Source: Actinocatenispora comari
GTDB taxonomy: Bacteria; Actinomycetota; Actinomycetes; Mycobacteriales; Micromonosporaceae
Length of the DNA: 64,000 bases
Assembly: GCF_017312725.1 (NCBI RefSeq)
Contig: NZ_BOPO01000007.1
Coordinates: 63,025 to 127,024 of the forward strand
Direction: 5' to 3'
The notes below the pieces were generated by a model. It had not been told where the DNA came from, searched no databases, and saw only the letters and a program-made list of their open reading frames with translations. Positions 46,663-56,172 of this stretch are shown piece by piece; positions within the stretch are counted from its first letter, which is position 1, and every line of letters begins with the position of its first letter. The translations under genes were made by a program, and so were the position numbers.

Positions 46663-48517
46663 TCTTCACGATCTCCTCAAGCGCCGACTCCAGCTCACCC
46701 GCGGTGAACGGCAGCCCGCGCACCTTGTTGTAGCCGATCACGTCGATCAGGAACCGGCCGCGCAGCAGCTGCGAGAGCTGGCCCAGGTTCATCTCCGGTA
46801 CGACGACCTTGTCGTAGCCGCGCAGCATCGCCTCGGTGTTGGCGGGCAACGGGTTCAGGTGCCGCAGGTGCGCCTGCGCCACGTGGTGACCGTTGTCCCG
46901 GAGGCGGCGCACCGCGGCGCCGATCGGCCCGTACGTGGAGCCCCAGCCGAGCACCAGCACCCGCGCCTCGCCGGACGGGTCGTCGGCGACCAGATCCGGG
47001 ATGTCGCGCGCGATCGCGTCGACCTTCGCCTGCCGCAGCCGGACCATCGTGTCGTGGTTGGCCGGGTCGTACGAGATGTTGCCGGTGCCGTCGGCCTTCT
47101 CGATGCCGCCGATCCGGTGCTCCAGGCCCGGGGTACCGGGGATCGCCCACGGGCGGGCCAGCGTCTCCGGATCCCGCAGGTACGGCCAGAACGCGGTGCT
47201 GCCGTCGGGGTTCTCGTGGTTGTGCGCGGTGGCGAAGTCGACGGTGATCTCGGGCAGCTCCGCCACCTTCGGCAGCCGCCACGGTTCCGACCCGTTCGCC
47301 AGGTAGCCGTCGGACAGCAGCAGCACCGGCACCCGGTAGGTGACCGCGATGCGGGCCGCCTCGATCGCCGCGTAGAAGCAGTCGGACGGGGAACTCGCCG
47401 CGATCACCGCCGCCGGCGACTCGCCGTGCCGCCCGTACAGCGCCATGTTCAGGTCGGCCTGCTCGGTCTTGGTCGGCATCCCGGTGGACGGGCCGGCGCG
47501 CTGGATGTCGCAGATCACCAGCGGCAGTTCCTGCATCACCGCGAGGCCGATCGTCTCGCCCTTGAGCGCGACGCCGGGGCCGGAGGTGGAGGTGACGCCG
47601 AGCGCCCCGCCGTACGAGGCGCCGAGCGCGGCGCCGACCGCGGCGATCTCGTCCTCGGCCTGGAACGTCAGCACCCCGAACTTCTTGTGCTTGCTCAGCT
47701 CGTGCAGCACGTCGGAGGCCGGCGTGATCGGGTACGCGCCGAGGAACAGCGGCAGGCCGGCCCGCACGCTGGCGGCGATCAGCCCGTACGCCAGGGCGGT
47801 GTTGCCGGTGATGTTGCGGTAGGTGCCGGCCGGCAGCTTCGCCGGCTTCACCTCGTACCGCACCGCGAAGTCCTCGGTGGTCTCGCCGTAGTTCCAGCCG
47901 GCCTTCAGCGCGGTGACGTTCGCCTCGACCAGCTCCGGCCGGTTCGCGAACTTCTTCCGCAGGAACGCCTCGGTGCCCTCGACCGACCGGTTGTACATCC
48001 AGGACAGCAGGCCCAGCGCGAACATGTTCTTGGACCGCTCGGCATCCTTCTTGGAGATGTCGAAGCTCTCCAGCGCCTTCACGGTGAGCGAGGTCAGCGG
48101 CACCTCGTGCACCGCGTACGAGTCGAGGGTGCCGTCCTCGAGCGGGTTGGCGTCGTAGCCGACCTTGGTCAGGTTGCGCTTGGTGAACTCGTCGGTGTTG
48201 ACGATGATGTCCGCGGCCCGGGGCACGTCGGCCAGGTTCGCCTTGAGCGCGGCCGGGTTCATCGCCACCAGCACGTTCGGCGCGTCGCCGGGGGTGAGGA
48301 TGTCGTAGTCGGCGAAATGCAGCTGGAAGCTGGACACCCCGGGCAGGGTGCCGGCGGGGGCGCGGATCTCGGCGGGGAAATTGGGCAACGTGGAGAGGTC
48401 GTTGCCGAGCTGCGCGGACTCGGCGGTGAACCGGTCCCCGGTGAGCTGCATTCCGTCGCCGGAGTCGCCGGCGAACCGGATGACCACCCGATCCAGTTGT
48501 CGGACCTGCTTGGCCAC
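46655..48517 (-). CDS. korA: 2-oxoacid:ferredoxin oxidoreductase, alpha subunit (gamma-alpha fusion)
   Basis: 620 aa. The N-terminal gamma domain (VIRFAGDSGDGMQLTGDRF) is fused to the pyrimidine-binding alpha domain (FLGAYPITPASDVLHEL, FQAEDEIAAVGAALGASYGG, TSTSGPGVALKGETIG) and ends with the transketolase-C-like domain. GTG 48517 follows an excellent GGAGGT. In Streptomyces, korAB likewise neighbour a partial second nuo cluster (from memory), as they do here, which suggests the two functions are linked through ferredoxin. Confidence 0.93.
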   Translation of the reverse strand: MAKQVRQLDRVVIRFAGDSGDGMQLTGDRFTAESAQLGNDLSTLPNFPAEIRAPAGTLPGVSSFQLHFADYDILTPGDAPNVLVAMNPAALKANLADVPRAADIIVNTDEFTKRNLTKVGYDANPLEDGTLDSYAVHEVPLTSLTVKALESFDISKKDAERSKNMFALGLLSWMYNRSVEGTEAFLRKKFANRPELVEANVTALKAGWNYGETTEDFAVRYEVKPAKLPAGTYRNITGNTALAYGLIAASVRAGLPLFLGAYPITPASDVLHELSKHKKFGVLTFQAEDEIAAVGAALGASYGGALGVTSTSGPGVALKGETIGLAVMQELPLVICDIQRAGPSTGMPTKTEQADLNMALYGRHGESPAAVIAASSPSDCFYAAIEAARIAVTYRVPVLLLSDGYLANGSEPWRLPKVAELPEITVDFATAHNHENPDGSTAFWPYLRDPETLARPWAIPGTPGLEHRIGGIEKADGTGNISYDPANHDTMVRLRQAKVDAIARDIPDLVADDPSGEARVLVLGWGSTYGPIGAAVRRLRDNGHHVAQAHLRHLNPLPANTEAMLRGYDKVVVPEMNLGQLSQLLRGRFLIDVIGYNKVRGLPFTAGELESALEEIVKNV

Positions 48518-48761
48518 GGGCGGATTACCTCCATCTCGGCCGGGCCGGGGATCCGCGTTTCGGTGGGAGGACGGCCCGTTCCTCTTCCTGAGACCCTCAC
48601 GGTGCCTCTACCGCTGATGCTACGTCGGCGGGGTAAGGGTGTCCTATCGCGGTGGTCACGTACTGGATATCCCACTAACCCCGATGGGCCGGGGCGTCAC
48701 GTCAGCGAATCGTCATCTTCTCGGGCCGTCCGTCCGGCCCGGACGGCGCGATGCTGGAGGC

Positions 48762-50273
48762 ATGACGCATCGGTACCTGCGGGGCGCCGGCGCCGGGATC
48801 GCGGCCGCCGCGGCCGCCGTCGGCGTCTCCGAACTCGCGGCCGGGTTCGTCCGGCCCGAGTCCGCCCCGGTCGCGGCGATCGGCGCGGCCGCGATCCGGC
48901 TCACCCCGGCCGCGGTCAAGGACTTCGCGGTCGCCACGTTCGGTACCAGCGACAAGACCGCACTGCTGGTCGGCATCTACCTGGTGCTCGCGCTCGCCGC
49001 CGCCGGCGTCGGCGTGCTCGCCGGCCGGTACCGCCGGGTCGGCGCACTGTGCGTCGCCGGGTTCGGCGCGCTCGGCGTCGCCGCCGCGGTGACCAGGCCG
49101 GACGCCGGCATGCTCGACCCGCTGCCGTCGGTGCTGGCCGGCGCGGTCGGCGTCGGCGTGCTGCTGGTGCTGCTGCGGCCACCGTCGGAGCTGAGCCCCG
49201 CCGGGTACGAGCGGCGCCGGTTCCTGTGGCTCGCCGGCGGCTCGGTGGTCGCCGCGGCCGGCCTCGGCTACGGCGGACGTGCGTTGCAGCACAGCCGGTT
49301 CGCCGCGGCCCGGTCCCGGGCGGACGTGACGATCCCGCGGCCGGCGAGCCCGGCCCCGCCGGTACCGGCGGGCGCCGAGCTGGACGTGCCGGGCCTGGCG
49401 CCGTGGCGTACCAGCAACGCGACGTTCTACCGGATCGACACCGCGCTGACGATCCCGCAGGTGACGGCGGAGGGCTGGCAGCTGCGTATCCACGGCCGGG
49501 TGGCGCGTCCGCTGACGCTGAACTACCGGCAGCTGCTCGCCCGGCCGCTGGTCGAGCGGGACATCACGCTGTGCTGCGTGTCCAACCCGGTGGGCGGGCC
49601 GTACATCGGCAACGCGCGGTGGATCGGGGTGCGGCTGGCCGACCTGCTGCGCGAGGCGGGCGTGGACGACGCCGCCGACCAGCTGGTGAGCCGGTCGGCC
49701 GACGGCATGACCATCGGTACCCCGACGAAGACCGTCCTGGACGGCCGGGACGCGCTGCTCGCGGTCGCCATGAACGGCGAGCCGCTGCCGGTCAAGCACG
49801 GCTTCCCGGTGCGGATGGTGGTGCCCGGCCTGTACGGGTACGTGTCGGCCTGCAAGTGGCTGGTCGATCTGGAGCTGACCACGTTCGCCGACTACGACGC
49901 GTACTGGGTGCCGCGCGGCTACTCGGCCCGCGCACCGGTCAAGACCGAGTCGCGCATCGACACCCCGCGCGACGGTACGAGCAAGGCCGCCGGAAGGGTG
50001 CAGGTCGCCGGCGTCGCGTGGGCCCAGCACACCGGCATCGCCCGGGTCGAGGTGCAGGTCGACGACGGTGCCTGGCACGACGCGACGCTGGCCGACGAGC
50101 CGACCGCAGACACCTGGCGGCAGTGGGTGTACGGGTGGGACGCGGCACCGGGCACGCACGTGCTGCGGGTACGCGCCACCGACCGGTCCGGCTACCGGCA
50201 GACCCCCGAGCAGGTCGGCGAGGCACCGAACGGCGCGACCGGCTGGCACCAGGTCACCGTCACCATCCACTGA
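48762..50273 (+). CDS. Membrane-anchored sulfite-oxidase-family molybdopterin enzyme
   Basis: 503 aa. About five or six N-terminal hydrophobic helices (to residue about 170, ending RRRFLWLAGGSVVAAAGLGYGG) precede a periplasmic-type molybdopterin domain. The conserved cofactor Cys lies in ITLCCVSNPVGGPYIGNARWIGV, and VVPGLYGYVSACKWLVDLEL follows. The C-terminal Ig-like dimerisation domain is ...GIARVEVQVDDG.WHDA...TDRSGYRQT. The fold suggests oxidation or reduction of a small substrate outside the membrane; the substrate is unknown. It is divergent from korAB across a 244-bp region with no clear operator. Confidence 0.88.
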   Translation: MTHRYLRGAGAGIAAAAAAVGVSELAAGFVRPESAPVAAIGAAAIRLTPAAVKDFAVATFGTSDKTALLVGIYLVLALAAAGVGVLAGRYRRVGALCVAGFGALGVAAAVTRPDAGMLDPLPSVLAGAVGVGVLLVLLRPPSELSPAGYERRRFLWLAGGSVVAAAGLGYGGRALQHSRFAAARSRADVTIPRPASPAPPVPAGAELDVPGLAPWRTSNATFYRIDTALTIPQVTAEGWQLRIHGRVARPLTLNYRQLLARPLVERDITLCCVSNPVGGPYIGNARWIGVRLADLLREAGVDDAADQLVSRSADGMTIGTPTKTVLDGRDALLAVAMNGEPLPVKHGFPVRMVVPGLYGYVSACKWLVDLELTTFADYDAYWVPRGYSARAPVKTESRIDTPRDGTSKAAGRVQVAGVAWAQHTGIARVEVQVDDGAWHDATLADEPTADTWRQWVYGWDAAPGTHVLRVRATDRSGYRQTPEQVGEAPNGATGWHQVTVTIH

Positions 50274-50355
50274 CCTCCGCCCGGCCGGCAGCGGTCGGCT
50301 TTCGGCGGTGCGCGCTTGGTCACATCGGTGCGTGGGCTCTTGCTTTCCGGCCTTT

Positions 50356-50373
50356 ATCTAAAGATCTTTAGAT
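50356..50373. promoter_or_regulatory. Perfect 18-bp palindrome abutting the MFS start codon
   Basis: ATCTAAAGATCTTTAGAT, strikingly AT-rich against its surroundings, ending one base before the ATG at 50375. Probable binding site of the ArsR-type regulator encoded downstream. No Shine-Dalgarno is present, so the transcript is probably leaderless. Confidence 0.65.
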
Positions 50374-50374
50374 T

Positions 50375-51817
50375 ATGAGTCATAGCGAGAACGTGCCGCG
50401 CCGCGGCTCCTGGGGCGAGCTGCTCGGCCGCCGGTACCGCGGGGTCACCGTGGTGCTCAGCGGCGGCGTCGCGCTGTACGCGGTGAACGTCTACCTCACC
50501 ACCAGCCTGCTGCCCAGCGCCGTCGACGACATCGGCGGGATGAGCCTCTACGCCTGGGTGATGACCTCGTTCCTGGTCGCCTCGGTGTTCACCTCGATGC
50601 TGGTCAGTCGCACCGTGAACCGTCGCGGCCCGCGCGCGTCGTACTGGATCGCGCTGGCCCTGTTCGGAGCCGGCAGCCTGGTCGCGGCGTTCGCGCCGGT
50701 GATGGCGGTACTGCTGCTCGGCCGGGTGCTGCAGGGCCTCGCCGGCGGGCTGCTCGCCGGGCTCGGCTTCGCCGTCGTCCGCCAGGCGCTGCCCAGCCAC
50801 CTGTGGCAACGCTCGCTCGGGTTGATGTCCGCGATGTGGGGTGTCGGCAACGTCGTCGGCCCGATCCTCGGCGGCGTGTTCGCCCAGTTCGGGCAGTGGC
50901 GGCTGGCGTTCGTGCTGCTCGCGGTCGCCGCCGGCGGGGTGGCGCTGCTGGTGCGCCGGTCCATGCCGGCCACCACCGGTACCGGCACCGCCGGGCCGCT
51001 GCCGCTGGCCGCGCTGGTCTTCCTCAGCCTCGCCGCCGCCGCGGTCAGCGTCGCCTCGGTGGTACCCGGCCGGTACGCCGCCGCCGGCCTGATCGTCCTC
51101 GCGATCCTGCTGGTCCTGGCGTTCCTGCTGCGCGAACGGTCGGCCCGGGCCACCGTGCTGCCGGACGTCACGTACCGGCGTGGCGGCCTGCTCAAGTGGC
51201 TGTACCTGGCGGTCGCGGTGCTCGCCGTCGGCTCCACCGTGGAGACCTTCCTGCCGCTGTTCGGGCAGCGGATCGGGTCGCTGTCGCCGCTGCTCGCCGG
51301 GCTGCTCGGGGCGTCGCTGTCGTGGGGTTGGAGCCTCGCCCAGATCCTCTCCAGCGGCCTGACCGGGGTACGCGTCGCGCGGCTGCAGCGGCTCGCCGGC
51401 CCGCTGGTGCTCGGCGCCGGCCTCGCCGGGTACGCGCTGCTGCAGGCCACCGACCCCGGGCCGGGGCGCATCGTCGCCTGGTTCGTGGTGCTGCTGATCG
51501 CCGGTACCGGGATCGGCATGGCGTTCGCGCACTGGGTGCCGGCCGCGATGCGGGTCAGCCCGGACACCGCGGAGAGCAGCAAGGCCGCCGCCGGCGTCAA
51601 CACCACCCAGCTGATCGCCAACTCGTTCGGTTCCGCGCTCGCCGGGCTGCTGGTCGAGCTGGGCGGGCCGGGCGTGCTCGGCTCGGCCCGGCTGCTCGCC
51701 GGTGGGTACGCTGCGCTGTGCCTGGTCGGCGTCGTGGTCACCGCCATCGCACTGAGGACGGCAAGGAGGACGACCCGTGAGTCCGCAGTCCGCGAACAAG
51801 CGACCGCAGCCGTCTGA
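50375..51817 (+). CDS. MFS drug-efflux-type transporter
   Basis: 480 aa, 12-14 helices. The N-terminal GGVALYAVNVYLTTSLLPSAVDDIGG, a loop LVSRTVNRRGPRASYW (motif A-like) and LLGRVLQGLAGGLLAGLGFAVVRQALP resemble drug:proton antiporters of the DHA2/EmrB type. The 3' 41 nt overlap the start of an ArsR-rhodanese gene, making a two-gene operon behind the palindrome. Confidence 0.88.
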   Translation: MSHSENVPRRGSWGELLGRRYRGVTVVLSGGVALYAVNVYLTTSLLPSAVDDIGGMSLYAWVMTSFLVASVFTSMLVSRTVNRRGPRASYWIALALFGAGSLVAAFAPVMAVLLLGRVLQGLAGGLLAGLGFAVVRQALPSHLWQRSLGLMSAMWGVGNVVGPILGGVFAQFGQWRLAFVLLAVAAGGVALLVRRSMPATTGTGTAGPLPLAALVFLSLAAAAVSVASVVPGRYAAAGLIVLAILLVLAFLLRERSARATVLPDVTYRRGGLLKWLYLAVAVLAVGSTVETFLPLFGQRIGSLSPLLAGLLGASLSWGWSLAQILSSGLTGVRVARLQRLAGPLVLGAGLAGYALLQATDPGPGRIVAWFVVLLIAGTGIGMAFAHWVPAAMRVSPDTAESSKAAAGVNTTQLIANSFGSALAGLLVELGGPGVLGSARLLAGGYAALCLVGVVVTAIALRTARRTTRESAVREQATAAV

Positions 51818-52541
51818 GCCGACCGGCGGCGCGACGCCCACCGACGGCGGCACTGCCGACGCCGGCAGCGGCGAGACGTCCCGGCCGTGGCTGGACTCGG
51901 GCGTGTACGAGCAGCTCGCCCGGCTCGGCAAGGCGCTGTCCAACCCGGGCCGGATCCGGCTGCTCGACCTGCTGCTGCAGGGCGAGCACACCGTCGAGGA
52001 GCTCGCCACCGCGGCCCAGCTGCCGGTCAAGAACACCTCCGCGCAGCTCCAGCAGCTGCGGGCCGCGCAGCTGGTCGCCACCCGCCGCGACGGGGTACGC
52101 ATCCACTACCGGCTGGCGAGCCCGGCGGTGGTGGAGTTCGTCGGCCGGTTCGAGACGTTCGCCGAACGAACCCTGGCCGACCTGCAGGTGGAGCTGCGCG
52201 CCCTGTGGTCGCGACCCGGCGGCCTCGAACGGCTGACCGTCGACGAGCTGCGCGACCGGCTCAGCAGCGGCGACACCGTGCTGATCGACGTCCGGCCGGC
52301 CACCGAGTACGCCCGGGGGCACCTGCCCGGCGCGCTCTCGATGCCGCTGGCCACGCTGCGCGAACACCTCGACGAGCTGCCCGCCGACGCGGACGTCGTC
52401 GCGTACTGCGAGGGGCCGTACTGCTTTGCCTCCGCGCACGCGGTGCAGTACTTCGCCGATGCGGGCCGGTCGATCCGGCGGGTGGACGGCGGCCTCGCCA
52501 GCTGGGTGCGTACCGGCGGTGAGCTGGTCCGCGGCGACTGA
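51777..52541 (+). CDS. ArsR-type HTH regulator fused to a rhodanese domain
   Basis: 254 aa. After a 45-residue disordered start comes a winged helix (LGKALSNPGRIRLLDLLLQGEHTVEELATAAQLPVKNTSAQLQQLRAAQLVATRRDG). The C-terminal rhodanese domain has VLIDVRPATEYARGHLPGALSMPL and active-site loop CEGPYC, with Cys in the catalytic position. Such fusions may sense sulfane sulfur or reactive species through the rhodanese Cys. GTG 51777 lies inside the MFS gene (41-nt overlap), so the regulator is translated with the transporter it likely controls. Confidence 0.88.
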   Translation: MSPQSANKRPQPSEPTGGATPTDGGTADAGSGETSRPWLDSGVYEQLARLGKALSNPGRIRLLDLLLQGEHTVEELATAAQLPVKNTSAQLQQLRAAQLVATRRDGVRIHYRLASPAVVEFVGRFETFAERTLADLQVELRALWSRPGGLERLTVDELRDRLSSGDTVLIDVRPATEYARGHLPGALSMPLATLREHLDELPADADVVAYCEGPYCFASAHAVQYFADAGRSIRRVDGGLASWVRTGGELVRGD

Positions 52542-52559
52542 CGCGGGTCGGTGCGGGGG

Positions 52560-52790
52560 TCAGTGCGTACCGGGGATCTTGCTGGGCGCGCCCAGAAACC
52601 CCTGGATCAGGGCAAAGATGATGATTGCTACGATCGCCAGGATCGCGGCGATCATCTGCCGGCGGCGCACCCGCCGATGCTGCTCGTCGTCGCTCCTGCC
52701 GGCGCGGGCGCCCTGCGCTGCCTCGGCCCGCCGGTTTTCCGTGGCCGGTGCCTGGTCCGGCGCTCCAGTGTCGTCTGGCCTTGTGCTCAT
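52560..52790 (-). CDS. Small single-helix membrane protein
   Basis: 76 aa from ATG 52790 (GGAG 6 nt upstream). A hydrophilic, charged N-terminus (about 45 residues) precedes one helix, QMIAAILAIVAIIIFALIQGFLG. I recognise no family. It is convergent with the ArsR-rhodanese gene and divergent from nuoA2. Confidence 0.55.
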   Translation of the reverse strand: MSTRPDDTGAPDQAPATENRRAEAAQGARAGRSDDEQHRRVRRRQMIAAILAIVAIIIFALIQGFLGAPSKIPGTH

Positions 52791-52994
52791 CATCAGCTCC
52801 GGTGCGCGGCGGGACTGCTCCTGGGCGGCCGGGGCGCGAGGGGTGCTGGGGCGGGCCACGTGCTGGTGTCGGCCCACGCCACAGCGGCAGCGGGAGCCGC
52901 AAGGGCGGGGAACGGGGCCGTCAACACCGGTCCATCGTGCCACCCGCAGGCCAGTCGGCCCGGCGCGGAGTCGCCCGAACCGGTGATCTGGCCG

Positions 52995-53000
52995 TACCCT
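52995..53000 (+). promoter_or_regulatory. -10 element of nuoA2
   Basis: TACCCT, 7 nt before the GTG of nuoA2 at 53008. The same hexamer and nearly the same spacing occur before mqnC. Leaderless start likely. Confidence 0.4.
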
Positions 53001-53007
53001 CTGTGGC

Positions 53008-53379
53008 GTGTCTGGCTATCTCGGCTCGTACCTGACGCTCGGGATCGTGCTGCTGCTCGCGGCGGTGCTGTTCGGCGCGGCGTTCCTGGTGAACCGGACG
53101 CTGCGGCCACACCGGCCGAACCCGGGCAAGCTCACCACGTACGAGTCGGGGGTCGATCCGGTCGGCGGCGACTGGGCGCAGGCCGAGATCCGGTACTACG
53201 TCTACGCCTACCTCTACGTGCTGTTCGCGGTGGAGAGCGTCTTCCTGTTCCCCTGGGCGGTGGTGTTCGCCCGGCCGGGGTTCGGCCGCAGCACGCTGAT
53301 CGAGATGGTGGTGTTCGTCGCGGTCCTGCTGCTCGGCCTGCTGTACGCGGCGCGCAAGGGCGTACTGCGATGGACCTGA
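53008..53379 (+). CDS. nuoA2: Complex I-like subunit A, second copy
   Basis: 123 aa with three helices. [43 protein letters not shown] is the NuoA core; the first copy has YECGIEP at the same place, so the Cys of that loop is Ser here. It heads the second, incomplete nuo cluster and is followed by nuoB2 after 97 nt. Confidence 0.92.
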   Translation: MSGYLGSYLTLGIVLLLAAVLFGAAFLVNRTLRPHRPNPGKLTTYESGVDPVGGDWAQAEIRYYVYAYLYVLFAVESVFLFPWAVVFARPGFGRSTLIEMVVFVAVLLLGLLYAARKGVLRWT

Positions 53380-53476
53380 CCCCCCGACGCGCTCCGGCCC
53401 GGCGCGGCTCGGGACTCCGCGGCCCGGCTGGGCGGGGGCGGACGTGCCTGCGAGACTGGGGCCGAGGGGGTGCGCG

Positions 53477-54079
53477 ATGACCGGACCTGTCGCGTTGCCG
53501 GAGCCGCGACCGCGGGAGCGCGGTGGGCTGCCGGCGGTGCTCGGCGCGCCGATCCGGTTCGTGCTCAACTGGGGCCGGCGCTACTCGCTCTGGGTCTTCA
53601 ACTTCGGCCTGGCCTGCTGCGCGATCGAGTTCATCGCCGCCTCGATGGGCCGGCACGACTTCATCCGGCTGGGCGTCATCCCGTTCGCGCACGGGCCGCG
53701 GCAGGCCGACCTGATGGTCGTCTCCGGCACCGTCACCGACAAGATGGCGCCGGCGATCAAGCGGCTGTACGACCAGATGGCCGAGCCGAAGTACGTCATC
53801 TCGTTCGGCGCGTGCAGCAACTCCGGCGGGCCGTACTGGGACTCCTACTCGGTCACCAAGGGCGTCGACCAGATCATCCCCGTCGACGTGTACGTGCCGG
53901 GCTGCCCGCCGCGGCCGGAGGCGCTGCTGCACGGCATCCTGCGGCTGCAGGACAAGATCGCCCGCGAGCAGGCCGGCCTCGGCGGGGTACGCCGGGACGA
54001 CCCGCTGGGCGCCGGTGCCCGCCGCGCCGGCGGTACCGACGCCGCGACGCTCACCGCCGCCCCGGTCCGGCCGCACTGA
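53477..54079 (+). CDS. nuoB2: Complex I-like subunit B, second copy
   Basis: 200 aa. All N2-cluster ligands are present: Cys47-Cys48 ([10 protein letters not shown]), Cys113 (GACSNSGG) and Cys143 (PGCPPRPE), so it should carry a functional [4Fe-4S] cluster. ATG 53477 follows GAGGGGGT. It is clearly diverged from the first nuoB, with no long C-terminal charged tail. Confidence 0.93.
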   Translation: MTGPVALPEPRPRERGGLPAVLGAPIRFVLNWGRRYSLWVFNFGLACCAIEFIAASMGRHDFIRLGVIPFAHGPRQADLMVVSGTVTDKMAPAIKRLYDQMAEPKYVISFGACSNSGGPYWDSYSVTKGVDQIIPVDVYVPGCPPRPEALLHGILRLQDKIAREQAGLGGVRRDDPLGAGARRAGGTDAATLTAAPVRPH

Positions 54080-54117
54080 CCCCTCGGGCACCGGCCCGCT
54101 CGCACTACGATCCGGGC

Positions 54118-54834
54118 ATGGGTGGTGAAGGGGCGGAGACCGGCGCGATGCTGGCCGAACGGTTCGGCGCCGACGCGATCGGTACCGACTCCGGCGGCGG
54201 CACGTGGGCCCGGCCCACCGTGGACGTGCCGGTCGGCCGCTGGGTGGCCGCGCTGTCCACCGCCCGCGACGAGCTCGGCTACGACTTCTTCGACTGGCTG
54301 TCCGCGGTCGACGAGGGCGCCGACGGGTTCCGGATCGTCGCGCACCTCTGGTCGGTCGCCGACCGGCGCGGCCTGCTGCTGCGCACCCTGGTACCGGCCG
54401 GTGAACCGGTCCTGGACAGCGTCGTCGCGGTGTACCCGGGGGCCGGCTGGCACGAGCGGGAGACGCACGAGATGTTCGGCGTCGGGTTCGCGGGCAACCC
54501 CGACCTGGCGCCGCTGCTGCTGCCGGACGGGTTCGAGGGGCATCCGCTGCGCAAGGACTTCGTGCTGGCCGCGCGGGTGGTGAAGGCCTGGCCGGGCGCG
54601 AAGGAGCCGGGCGGCGAACACGGCAAGCGCGCGCCGATGCGGCCCCCGGGGGTACCCGCCCCGGGCGAGTGGCCGGCACCCCCGCCCGCCGCCGAACCCG
54701 ACCCGACCGTCGGCCCGGACGCGCCCGGCACGGTGCTCCCGCCGGAGCCGCGTGCGGCGCTCCCGCCGGAACCGCCGGCGCTCCCGCCGGAACCGCCGGA
54801 TGCGGCGACGCCGCCGAGCGGGGAGGGCGAGTAG
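54118..54834 (+). CDS. nuoC2: Complex I-like subunit C, second copy
   Basis: 238 aa. The 30-kDa domain ERETHEMFGVGFAGNPDLAPLLLPDGFEGHPLRKDF is intact. A C-terminal Pro/Glu-rich tail repeats LPPEPP. ATG 54118 is preceded by TACGAT at 54106, a leaderless-type -10, so it may also be transcribed on its own. nuoH2 starts on the next base after the stop; there is no nuoD2 between them. Confidence 0.88.
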   Translation: MGGEGAETGAMLAERFGADAIGTDSGGGTWARPTVDVPVGRWVAALSTARDELGYDFFDWLSAVDEGADGFRIVAHLWSVADRRGLLLRTLVPAGEPVLDSVVAVYPGAGWHERETHEMFGVGFAGNPDLAPLLLPDGFEGHPLRKDFVLAARVVKAWPGAKEPGGEHGKRAPMRPPGVPAPGEWPAPPPAAEPDPTVGPDAPGTVLPPEPRAALPPEPPALPPEPPDAATPPSGEGE

Positions 54835-55794
54835 ATGCCGCTGTGGGCCGAGCTGGTGCTGCGCCTGGCCGGCGTGGTCGTGGCGTTCCTGGTGCTGCCG
54901 CTGGTCGTCGGGCAGATCGAGCACAAGGTGATGGCGCACATGCAGGGCCGGCTCGGCCCCATGTACGCCGGCGGTTTCCACGGCTGGGCGCAGCTCGTCG
55001 CCGACGGCGTCAAGTTCGTGCAGAAGGAAGAGGTGGTACCGGCCGCGGCCGACCGGCCGGTGTTCCGGGCCGCGCCGATCGTCGCGCTGCTGCCGTACCT
55101 GGTGGTCGTGCTGGTGCTGCCGCTCGGACCGGGGCTGGTCGGCCAGGCGCTCGACATCGGGCTGTTCCTGGTGCTCGCGGTGGTCGGGGTCGGCGTGGTC
55201 GCGGTGCTGATGGCGGCCTGGTCCAGCGCGAACAAGTACAGCCTGCTCGGCGGGCTGCGGGCGGCGGCGCAACTGCTCGCGTACGAGCTGCCGTTCGTGC
55301 TGGCCGCGGCGAGCGTCGCGATGGCGGCGGGCACCCTGTCGTTGAGCGGGATCGTCGAGGCGTGGCAGCCGTGGTGGCTGGCCTGGCAGCTGCCGGCGAT
55401 GCTGGTGTTCCTCACCGCCGGGATCGCGGAGCTGCGCCGGCCGCCGTTCGACATGCCGATCGCCGACTCCGAGCTGGTCTTCGGGTACATGACCGAGTAC
55501 ACCGGGCTGCGGTTCGCGCTGTTCCTGCTCGCCGAGTACGTCGGGATCGTGGTGGTCGCGGCGCTGACCACGGTGCTGTTCCTGGGCGGCTGGCGCGGCC
55601 CGTTCGACGAGCAGCTGGGCTGGCTGTGGACGCTGGTCAAGGTGCTGATCGTGGCGTTCGTGATCATCTGGGTCCGGGTCACGTTCCCGCGGCTGCGGGC
55701 CGACCAGCTGCAGCGGTTCTGCTGGCTGGTGTTGGTGCCGGTCTCGCTGGCCCAGCTCGTCCTCACGGTCGCCGTCCGCCTCGCCCTGAACTGA
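54835..55794 (+). CDS. nuoH2: Complex I-like subunit H, second copy
   Basis: 319 aa, eight helices. IEHKVMAHMQGRLGPMYAGGFHGWAQLVADGVKF and the quinone-side loop AELRRPPFDMPIADSELVFGYMTEY match NuoH. It lacks the Gly/Ser C-terminal extension of the first copy and ends like the E. coli protein. Confidence 0.92.
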   Translation: MPLWAELVLRLAGVVVAFLVLPLVVGQIEHKVMAHMQGRLGPMYAGGFHGWAQLVADGVKFVQKEEVVPAAADRPVFRAAPIVALLPYLVVVLVLPLGPGLVGQALDIGLFLVLAVVGVGVVAVLMAAWSSANKYSLLGGLRAAAQLLAYELPFVLAAASVAMAAGTLSLSGIVEAWQPWWLAWQLPAMLVFLTAGIAELRRPPFDMPIADSELVFGYMTEYTGLRFALFLLAEYVGIVVVAALTTVLFLGGWRGPFDEQLGWLWTLVKVLIVAFVIIWVRVTFPRLRADQLQRFCWLVLVPVSLAQLVLTVAVRLALN

Positions 55795-55875
55795 GCGCCC
55801 ACCGGCCTCCACCGCACCCTGTACCGTCCGGCAGCCGACGCGCCGCCGCCCGACCGTGTGGTTCCGGTGCGGCAA

Positions 55876-55906
55876 AAGGGCCGCGACCGGGTCGGTCGCG
55901 GCCCTT
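55876..55906. terminator. Hairpin terminator after nuoH2
   Basis: A 13-bp stem AAGGGCCGCGACC with its complement and loop GGGTC; on the minus strand it is followed by TTTT. The rest of the 55795-56172 gap has an AT-richer patch at about 55985-56015 (TTGACG at 55988, TAGCTG at 56009, 15-bp spacing) and TAATCT at 56125, candidate promoter elements for the next gene. Confidence 0.65.
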
Positions 55907-56172
55907 CCTGCACCCCCCGCAGGACTCGGCCCGGTTGCGCGGACCGGAGTGCAGAGACCGTAGCACCCACCAGGGACGTAGCGAAACTTGACGTCAGCAA
56001 ATTGCACATAGCTGCACGGCCGCGCGTAAGCGGGAAGGGCAGCGGGGTTATGTCCCGATCGCGGGGTGATCGCACCTCTCTGTCATCGGCCGTACGGCCG
56101 GTACCTGGCTGGTTTCGACCTGGCTAATCTGCGCAATCGCGCCGTTCACGAACTATCCAGGAGATCCCCACC

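Noticed and set aside
54118..55794. A nuoCD fusion or hidden nuoD2 between nuoC2 and nuoH2
   Set aside because: nuoC2 ends in a Pro-rich tail with a stop directly before the nuoH2 ATG; no PQHPSTHG or ESPRGE motifs occur.
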